In this document: positions 6,979 through 10,947 of the stretch, piece by piece
Position numbering within the stretch: position 1 is the stretch's first letter
Layout: each line of letters opens with the position of its first letter
NCBI GenBank assembly: GCA_020445045.1
Contig: JAGRHI010000206.1
Span: 14,757 to 25,703 of the forward strand
From: Candidatus Competibacteraceae bacterium
GTDB lineage: Bacteria > Pseudomonadota > Gammaproteobacteria > Competibacterales > Competibacteraceae
Length of the DNA stretch: 10,947 nucleotides
Direction of reading: 5' to 3'
Position numbers and translations under genes: made by a program
Notes under the pieces: model-generated
The model's database searches: none
Told to the model about the DNA's origin: nothing
What the model saw: the letters and a program-made list of their open reading frames with translations, nothing else

Positions 6979-8481
6979 ATGGCCGAAACCGACGCGAACG
7001 CCCAGGTCCAGCCCGAAGCCCAAACCGAAACGGTGGAAGCCAGCGAGTTTGGCTCGCTGCTGCAACGGGAATTCAAACCCAAGTCCGATCAGGCCAAGGA
7101 GGCGGTCGAAAACGCCGTCCGCACGCTGGCCGAGCAGGCACTGCAACATACGACGCTGATTTCCAAGGACGTGCTCAAGTCCATCGAATCGATGATCGCC
7201 GCCATCGACCGTAAGTTGAGCGAACAAATCAACCTGATCATGCACCATCCGGATTTCCAGGAACTGGAGGGTGCCTGGCGCGGATTGAACTATCTGATTT
7301 TCAATACTGAAACCGACGAGATGTTGAAAATCCGGGTGATGAACATCTCCAAGAAGGAGTTGAGCAAGACCCTGAAGAAATACAAGGGAGTGGTTTGGGA
7401 CCAGAGCCCGCTGTTCAAGAAGATCTACGAAGAAGAGTACGGTCAGTTCGGCGGCGAACCGTTCGGTTGCCTGGTGGGCGACTATCACTTCGACCATAGC
7501 CCGCCCGATGTGGAATTGTTGCGGAACATGGCCCAGATCGCCGCCGCCTCGCACACCCCGTTCATCGCCGGCGCCTCTCCCACCGTGATGCAGATGGATT
7601 CCTGGCAGGAATTGAGCAACCCGCGAGACTTGACCAAGATTTTCCAAACCCCGGAATACGGGGGCTGGCGCGGGTTACGCGATTCCGAGGATTCGCGCTA
7701 TATCGGTTTGGCGATGCCGCGATTTCTGGCGCGGACACCCTACGGACCGAAAACCGATCCGGTCGAGGAATTCGATTTCGAGGAGGAAGTGGAAGGCGGC
7801 GATCACAGCAAATACTGCTGGGCCAATTCGGCCTATGCGATGGCCACCAACATCACCCGGGCGTTCAAGATGTATGGCTGGTGCACCCGGATTCGCGGCA
7901 TCGAATCCGGCGGCGCGGTGGAGAACCTGCCGACCCATGTCTTCCCCACCGACGATGGCGGCGTGGACGCCAAGTGTCCGACCGAAATTGCCATCAGCGA
8001 CCGGCGCGAGGCCGAGTTGGCCAAGAACGGTTTCATGCCGCTGATCCACAAGAAGAACAGTGACTTCGCGGCCTTCATCGGCGCCCAGTCGCTGCAAAAG
8101 CCCGCCGAGTATGACGATCCGGACGCCACCGCCAACGCCAATTTGTCGGCTCGTTTGCCCTATCTGTTCGCGACTTGCCGCTTCGCCCACTACTTGAAAT
8201 GCATGGTGCGCGACAAGATCGGTTCGTTCAAGGAGCGCGATCAGTTGCAACTTTGGTTGCAGGAATGGATTTACAACTACGTGGATGGCAATCCCGCCAT
8301 TTCCAGCGACGAGACCAAGGCCATGAAACCCCTGGCGGCCGCCGAGGTGGTAGTGGAGGAAGTAGAAGGCAATCCAGGCTACTACACCTCGAAGTTCTTC
8401 CTGCGCCCCCACTATCAATTGGAAGGGCTGACCGTGTCGCTACGCTTGGTGTCCAAGCTGCCTTCGATCAAGGGAGGTTGA
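6979..8481 (+). CDS. tssC: TssC large sheath subunit
   Basis: TssC (VipB/HsiC) is the large subunit of the contractile T6SS sheath. The 500-residue product has full family length. Recognisable blocks include LLQREFKPKSDQAKEAVENA (27-46), LSEQINLIMHHPDFQELEGAW (80-100), NTETDEMLKIRVMNISKKEL (109-128) and YGQFGGEPFGCLVGDYHFDH (154-173). Further on, ELSNPRDLTKIFQTPEYG, GWCTRIRGIESGGAVENLPT and LSARLPYLFATCRFAHYLK are present, and the protein ends LTVSLRLVSKLPS. The resemblance to P. aeruginosa HsiC1 runs end to end. The ribosome-binding site GAGGAG (6964-6969) lies inside the 3' end of tssB, 9 bases before the ATG. This makes a tightly linked tssB-tssC pair. The 254-base gap after it separates it from hcp. 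Confidence 0.98.
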   Translation: MAETDANAQVQPEAQTETVEASEFGSLLQREFKPKSDQAKEAVENAVRTLAEQALQHTTLISKDVLKSIESMIAAIDRKLSEQINLIMHHPDFQELEGAWRGLNYLIFNTETDEMLKIRVMNISKKELSKTLKKYKGVVWDQSPLFKKIYEEEYGQFGGEPFGCLVGDYHFDHSPPDVELLRNMAQIAAASHTPFIAGASPTVMQMDSWQELSNPRDLTKIFQTPEYGGWRGLRDSEDSRYIGLAMPRFLARTPYGPKTDPVEEFDFEEEVEGGDHSKYCWANSAYAMATNITRAFKMYGWCTRIRGIESGGAVENLPTHVFPTDDGGVDAKCPTEIAISDRREAELAKNGFMPLIHKKNSDFAAFIGAQSLQKPAEYDDPDATANANLSARLPYLFATCRFAHYLKCMVRDKIGSFKERDQLQLWLQEWIYNYVDGNPAISSDETKAMKPLAAAEVVVEEVEGNPGYYTSKFFLRPHYQLEGLTVSLRLVSKLPSIKGG

Positions 8482-8509
8482 GGTCGAGAAAGCTGGAAAT
8501 CTGGACGGG

Positions 8510-8538
8510 TCAGAATGAACTCCAAGGGCTCGTTCTGA
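8510..8538. repeat. Imperfect inverted repeat upstream of the hcp promoter
   Basis: Arms TCAGAATGA (8510-8518) and TCGTTCTGA (8530-8538) are complementary at 8 of 9 positions, and the ninth is a G-U pair in RNA. They enclose an 11-base spacer. Extending outwards by three bases adds G-U, G-C and G-U pairs. No T-run follows, so it is a poor intrinsic terminator. Its centre is about 71 bases upstream of the -24 element, which is a usual distance for an enhancer-binding-protein site. It could also be a 3'-end hairpin protecting the tssC transcript. The function is inferred. Confidence 0.45.
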
Positions 8539-8560
8539 TCTGCTGGCCGGAAGAAAATGG

Positions 8561-8573
8561 AAACAAGTTGTTT
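8561..8573. repeat. Perfect 13-base palindrome near the hcp promoter
   Basis: AAACAA-G-TTGTTT is a perfect dyad centred on 8567, about 28 bases upstream of the -24 element. It could be an operator half-site pair for a dimeric regulator. A short palindrome in an AT-rich stretch can also arise by chance. Confidence 0.3.
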
Positions 8574-8593
8574 GGAAATAATGACTTGTGTTT

Positions 8594-8609
8594 TGGCATA
8601 CAAGGTGCA
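8594..8609 (+). promoter_or_regulatory. Sigma-54 (RpoN)-type -24/-12 promoter for hcp
   Basis: The sequence TGGCATACAAGGTGCA carries the diagnostic GG (8595-8596) and GC (8607-8608) doublets exactly 10 bases apart. It also matches TGGCA on the -24 side and TGCA on the -12 side of the consensus TGGCACGN4TTGCA. Transcription would begin near 8620, giving a leader of about 115 bases before hcp. No comparably good sigma-70 pair overlaps it: TTGTGT at 8586 with TTATCT is weak. Sigma-54 control is known for several T6SS clusters, usually with a VasH-type activator. None is encoded in this window. Confidence 0.55.
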
Positions 8610-8684
8610 TTATCTAAAATCGACGACGGAACTTCCAGTCTTTTGCGCCCGAGGCCGGGCGGGAAAGGCGCCGTTGCTCGCAGG

Positions 8685-8700
8685 GGCGGGGTAACCCGCC
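8685..8700 (+). other. GTAA-capped hairpin in the hcp mRNA leader
   Basis: GGCGGG (8685-8690), GTAA (8691-8694) and CCCGCC (8695-8700) form a perfect six-pair GC stem with a GNRA-type tetraloop. A second GC hairpin, GCCCG-AGGC-CGGGC (8647-8660), lies just upstream. Neither is followed by a T-run, so they are not terminators. Together they would fold the 5' leader just upstream of the hcp ribosome-binding site and could stabilise the message. The role is inferred. Confidence 0.45.
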
Positions 8701-8721
8701 GGCAGTTTCCATACCCACATT

Positions 8722-8728
8722 GAGAGGA
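8722..8728 (+). promoter_or_regulatory. Strong ribosome-binding site of hcp
   Basis: GAGAGGA lies 7 bases before the hcp ATG at 8736. It is better than the sites in front of tagJ, tssE and tssK, fitting the need for large amounts of the tube subunit. Confidence 0.7.
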
Positions 8729-8735
8729 TACGACC

Positions 8736-9224
8736 ATGGCTGATGCATTTTTGAAAATTGGCGACGTGAAGGGCGAATGTAAGGACCACGAGTTCAAGGA
8801 ATGGATCGAGGTACTGAGCTGGAGTTGGGGCGCCAGCCAGATGGGTACCGCCGGGCACGGCACCGGCTTGGGCGCCAGCAAGGTGCAGATGCAGGACTTC
8901 AGCTACACCATGCACTTCTGCGCCGCTTCGCCCGAACTGCTGCTGTCGTGCTGCTCGGGCCACCACTACCCCGAGGCCACCCTGGTGATGCGCAAGCCGA
9001 CCGGCAAGGAAGGCGGGCAGAAGAAATTCCTGGAGTTCAAGTTCAAGGACGTGCTCGTCAGTAGCTACCAGACCGGTGGCAGCGACGGCGCCGGCCTGCC
9101 GATCGAGAGTCTGTCGCTGAACTTCACCAACATGACCCAGGAATACTTCACCCAGGATGAGAAGGGTGCGACCAAATCGGCCGGCAAGGCTGGCTGGGAT
9201 GTCAAGACCAACAAGAAGGTCTGA
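8736..9224 (+). CDS. hcp: Hcp inner-tube protein
   Basis: Hcp forms stacked hexameric rings that make the T6SS inner tube; it is expelled with each firing and can carry effectors in its lumen. The 162-residue product equals the length of P. aeruginosa Hcp1. It shows the family pattern: AFLKIGDVKGECKDHEFKEW (4-23), VLSWSWGASQ (26-35), KVQMQDFSYT (49-58), CSGHHYPEATLVMRK (73-87), DVLVSSYQTGGS (105-116) and SLSLNFTNMTQEYFTQD (125-141). There is no C-terminal toxin extension, so this is a structural Hcp. It has four cysteines (15, 62, 72, 73), including an adjacent pair. The ATG is set by a strong ribosome-binding site. It has its own apparent promoter upstream and an intrinsic terminator 37 bases after its stop, unlike its operon neighbours. 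Confidence 0.97.
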   Translation: MADAFLKIGDVKGECKDHEFKEWIEVLSWSWGASQMGTAGHGTGLGASKVQMQDFSYTMHFCAASPELLLSCCSGHHYPEATLVMRKPTGKEGGQKKFLEFKFKDVLVSSYQTGGSDGAGLPIESLSLNFTNMTQEYFTQDEKGATKSAGKAGWDVKTNKKV

Positions 9225-9261
9225 CGACGGGCGCATTCGTTTCGGGGCCAAGACGCGGATT

Positions 9262-9306
9262 CCGCGCATTCGGATGCTGGTTCGGTCCGAGTGCGCGGTG
9301 TTTTTT
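9262..9306 (+). terminator. Intrinsic terminator after hcp
   Basis: CCGCGCATTCGGA (9262-9274) pairs with TCCGAGTGCGCGG (9286-9298) over 13 positions, with one G-U pair. The loop is 11 bases. TGTTTTTT (9299-9306) follows immediately. This is a textbook rho-independent terminator for rightward transcription. It ends 28 bases before tagJ, so the genes beyond must depend on read-through or on a promoter I cannot identify in that short space. Confidence 0.88.
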
Positions 9307-9334
9307 CACCCCCAAGCAGCGGGACACACCGTTT

Positions 9335-10165
9335 ATGCAAGCCGAGCAAAGTGTACGCGAAGGCCGTTTGCAGGACGCTCTGGCCGAGTTGCAGGCGCAG
9401 GTGCGCAAGGAGCCCGCCAACGCCAAATATCGCATCTTTCTGTTTCAGTTGCTGGCGGTGCTGGGCCAATGGGAGCGGGCGTCGAACCAGTTGAACGTGC
9501 TGGAGGAGATGGATCCCGAATCCCTGCCGATGGTGCAGACCTACCGCGAAGCCCTCCGCTGCGAGTTGCTGCGCGCCGAGGTGTTCGCGGGCCGCCGTTC
9601 GCCGCTGATCTTCGGTGATCCCGAGCCTTGGATGGCGTTGTTGCTGGAAGCGTTGCAGTTGACCGCCGATGGCCATCATGCTCAAGCCCAGACGACCCGC
9701 GACCAGGCGTTCGAGGGCGCGGCGGCGACGGCGGGAACGCTGGACGGCCAGCCGTTCGAATGGCTTGCTGACGCCGACCCGCGGTTGGGGCCGATGCTGG
9801 AGGCTGTCATCAACGGCCGCTATTACTGGATTCCATGGCAGCGGATCCGCACGCTCGCGCTCGAACAGCCCAGCGACCTGCGCGACTGCGTCTGGATGCC
9901 CGCCGGCTTTACCTGGGCCAACGGCGGCGAAGCCGTGGGCTTGATTCCGGCGCGCTATCCCGGCTCACCGGCCAGCGCCGATCCACAGGTACAACTGGGC
10001 CGCAAGACCGAATGGCTGGAGCAGGAGAGCGGGATCTACGTAGGTATTGGCCAGCGTATGTTGGCCACCGATCAAAACGAATATCCGCTGCTCGATATTC
10101 GGCGGATCGATCTGGTCGTTCAGGAAGCCGCGCCACGGGCGACGGCCGATTCCGACAATGGCTGA
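9335..10165 (+). CDS. tagJ: TagJ (ImpE/HsiE1/SciE family) T6SS accessory protein
   Basis: This family is known from P. aeruginosa HsiE1 to bind the sheath subunit TssB and the N-domain of the disaggregase ClpV, assisting sheath recycling. The 276-residue product starts with a TPR-like helical region (about 3-75: VREGRLQDALAELQAQV, FLFQLLAVLGQWERASNQL). The rest shows typical ImpE blocks: PEPWMALLLEALQL, GRYYWIPWQRIRTLALEQPS and RDCVWMPAGFTWANGGE. The ATG at 9335 fits the family N-terminus, but its ribosome-binding site is weak. It begins 28 bases after the hcp terminator, and its last 8 bases overlap the start of tssE. TagJ occurs only in some T6SS classes, and its place between hcp and tssE is that of HSI-I. 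Confidence 0.93.
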   Translation: MQAEQSVREGRLQDALAELQAQVRKEPANAKYRIFLFQLLAVLGQWERASNQLNVLEEMDPESLPMVQTYREALRCELLRAEVFAGRRSPLIFGDPEPWMALLLEALQLTADGHHAQAQTTRDQAFEGAAATAGTLDGQPFEWLADADPRLGPMLEAVINGRYYWIPWQRIRTLALEQPSDLRDCVWMPAGFTWANGGEAVGLIPARYPGSPASADPQVQLGRKTEWLEQESGIYVGIGQRMLATDQNEYPLLDIRRIDLVVQEAAPRATADSDNG

Positions 10166-10673
10166 ACTCACTCCCAGGGAGCGACTGCAACCTTCGCTGT
10201 TGGACCGTCTGACCGACGACGAGCCGGACCAGCGCCAGGAATCGCGCGATAAGCGGGTGCTGTCCATGAACCGTCTGCGCGAGTGCGTGCTGCGCGATCT
10301 GGCTTGGCTGTTCAACGCCAGTCGGATGCCAGAGAACAGCGACATCGAGCGTTATCCCTTCGCCGCCCGGTCGACCATCAATTTTGGTTTGCCGCCGCTG
10401 GCCGGGATGACGGCCCGTAGCCTGGACGTGGATGGGTTGGAGCTCATTCTGCGTCAAGTGATCCTGGATTTCGAACCACGCATCCTGCGCAACTCCCTGC
10501 GGGTGCGCGCGGCCTTTACCGAGGAGCGCATGAGCCATAACGCGCTGACCTTCGAGATCGAAGGAGAGTTGTGGGGGCAGCCCATGCCCCTGCAATTGTA
10601 TTGGAAAACCGAGATCGACCTGGAAAGCGGTCAGGTCAAGGTCGAGGAAGCCACCCGGACGAGGGAGCACTGA
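10158..10673 (+). CDS. tssE: TssE gp25-like baseplate protein
   Basis: TssE is the gp25-like component of the T6SS baseplate wedge and helps start sheath polymerisation. The 171-residue product has MAELTPRERLQPSLLDRLTD (1-20), a family-typical N-terminus, followed by RDKRVLSMNRLRECVLRDLAWLFN (30-53). The gp25 core includes INFGLPPLAG (74-83) and ILDFEPRIL (102-110), with the conserved EPR motif at 106-108, and then HNALTFEIEGELWG (127-140). The frame is also open upstream to 10047, but that part lies inside tagJ and is unrelated to the family. The ATG at 10158 is therefore the start; it overlaps tagJ by 8 bases and has no clear ribosome-binding site, so it is probably translationally coupled. 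Its stop overlaps the tssF start by one base. Confidence 0.95.
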   Translation: MAELTPRERLQPSLLDRLTDDEPDQRQESRDKRVLSMNRLRECVLRDLAWLFNASRMPENSDIERYPFAARSTINFGLPPLAGMTARSLDVDGLELILRQVILDFEPRILRNSLRVRAAFTEERMSHNALTFEIEGELWGQPMPLQLYWKTEIDLESGQVKVEEATRTREH

Positions 10674-10947
10674 TGGATCCCCGCCTGCTCGAATACTACA
10701 ACCGGGAACTCCAGCACCTGCGCGAACTGGGCGGGGAATTCGCCCGCGAGTTCCCGAAGATCGCCGGGCGGTTGGGGTTGGAGGGGTTCGAGTGCGCCGA
10801 TCCCTACGTCGAGCGGTTGCTGGAGGGTTTCAGCTTCCTGGCGGGGCGGGTGCGGCTCAAGATGGACGACGAGTTCCCGCGGTTCACCCAGCATTTGCTG
10901 GAGATCGTCTACCCGCACTATTTGGCGCCGACGCCGTCGATGCTGGT
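10673..10947 (+). CDS. tssF: TssF baseplate protein, N-terminal part
   Basis: TssF (ImpG/VasA family) forms the baseplate wedge with TssG and TssE. Only the first 91 codons are present; the frame is open to the right edge, and the full protein is usually about 600 residues. The sequence MDPRLLEYYNRELQHLRELG (1-20) is the classic TssF N-terminus. FECADPYVERLLEGFSFLAG, DEFPRFTQHLLEIVYPHY and LAPTPSM follow, all strongly conserved. The ATG at 10673-10675 shares its first base with the tssE stop (TGATG overlap). AGGGAG at 10662-10667 serves as ribosome-binding site 5 bases upstream. In related clusters tssG and clpV follow. Confidence 0.96.
   Translation, partial: MDPRLLEYYNRELQHLRELGGEFAREFPKIAGRLGLEGFECADPYVERLLEGFSFLAGRVRLKMDDEFPRFTQHLLEIVYPHYLAPTPSML

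Larger units (their letters stand above)
8482..8735 (+). promoter_or_regulatory. Non-coding tssC-hcp intergenic region with promoter and structured leader
   Basis: This 254-base stretch holds no credible gene; short open frames across it continue into tssC or hcp in shadow frames. Its central part (about 8550-8635) is clearly more AT-rich than the coding sequence around it. From left to right it holds a long imperfect inverted repeat (8510-8538), a perfect 13-base palindrome (8561-8573), a sigma-54-type promoter element (8594-8609), two GC-rich hairpins (8647-8660 and 8685-8700) and a strong ribosome-binding site (8722-8728). This is the layout of an independently controlled promoter for hcp. 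Confidence 0.7.

Noticed and set aside
6277..7647. 456-codon open frame on the minus strand opposite tssB and tssC
   Set aside because: It lies fully antisense to two unmistakable conserved genes, has low-complexity composition rich in His, Gly and Leu, and no recognisable family or ribosome-binding site. Long antisense frames are expected in GC-rich genes.
7675..8418. 247-codon minus-strand frame opposite tssC
   Set aside because: Same reason: a shadow of the tssC codon pattern with no independent signal.
8510..8538. Intrinsic terminator after tssC
   Set aside because: The hairpin is AT/G-U-rich and is followed by TCTGCTGG, not a T-run, so it does not fit a rho-independent terminator.
10047..10157. 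37-codon upstream extension of tssE
   Set aside because: It lies within tagJ in another frame and is unlike the TssE family; the family N-terminus starts at the ATG at 10158.
1..10947. Search for CRISPR arrays, tRNA/rRNA genes, insertion sequences, toxin-immunity genes
   Set aside because: The window is almost fully covered by T6SS core genes. No direct-repeat/spacer pattern, RNA gene or transposase was seen, and no toxin-immunity pair fits the remaining gaps.

Overview
This window is the central part of a type VI secretion system (T6SS) gene cluster. It holds eleven T6SS genes in two divergent blocks around a 164-base intergenic region (5159-5322). No genes of any other kind are supported. 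The high GC content, and the very close residue-level resemblance (from memory) of TssB, TssC, TssE and TssA to the Pseudomonas aeruginosa H1-T6SS proteins, point to a GC-rich proteobacterium, most likely a gammaproteobacterium. The sequence alone does not fix the genus.

Left block, minus strand, read from the centre outwards: tagH (FHA-domain regulator or scaffold), tssK (baseplate-to-membrane adaptor), tssL (DotU-like inner-membrane protein with a fused OmpA-type peptidoglycan-binding domain), and the first 228 codons of tssM (IcmF-like inner-membrane NTPase), which runs off the left edge. These encode the membrane complex, the baseplate docking part and post-translational control. The outer-membrane lipoprotein gene tssJ, which lies between the FHA gene and tssK in P. 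aeruginosa HSI-I, is absent. Its place is taken by a 111-base non-coding gap.

Right block, plus strand: tssA (cap and assembly protein), tssB and tssC (contractile sheath), hcp (inner tube), tagJ (sheath/ClpV accessory protein), tssE (gp25-like baseplate protein) and the start of tssF (baseplate), which runs off the right edge. The order tssA-tssB-tssC-hcp-tagJ-tssE-tssF is that of HSI-I.

The main non-coding interest is around hcp. The 254-base tssC-hcp gap is AT-rich in its middle. It holds a well-matched sigma-54-type -24/-12 element, an upstream long inverted repeat, a 13-base palindrome and a structured leader with a GTAA-capped hairpin. A strong intrinsic terminator follows hcp directly, although tagJ starts only 28 bases later. 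This suggests that hcp forms its own highly expressed transcription unit inside the operon, with the genes beyond it fed by read-through.

Together the products build the TssL-TssM trans-envelope anchor, the TssK-TssE-TssF baseplate, the Hcp tube and the TssB-TssC sheath assembled with TssA. TagJ links the sheath to the ClpV recycling ATPase. No effector, immunity, VgrG, ClpV or kinase/phosphatase gene lies in the window, and I found no undescribed system.
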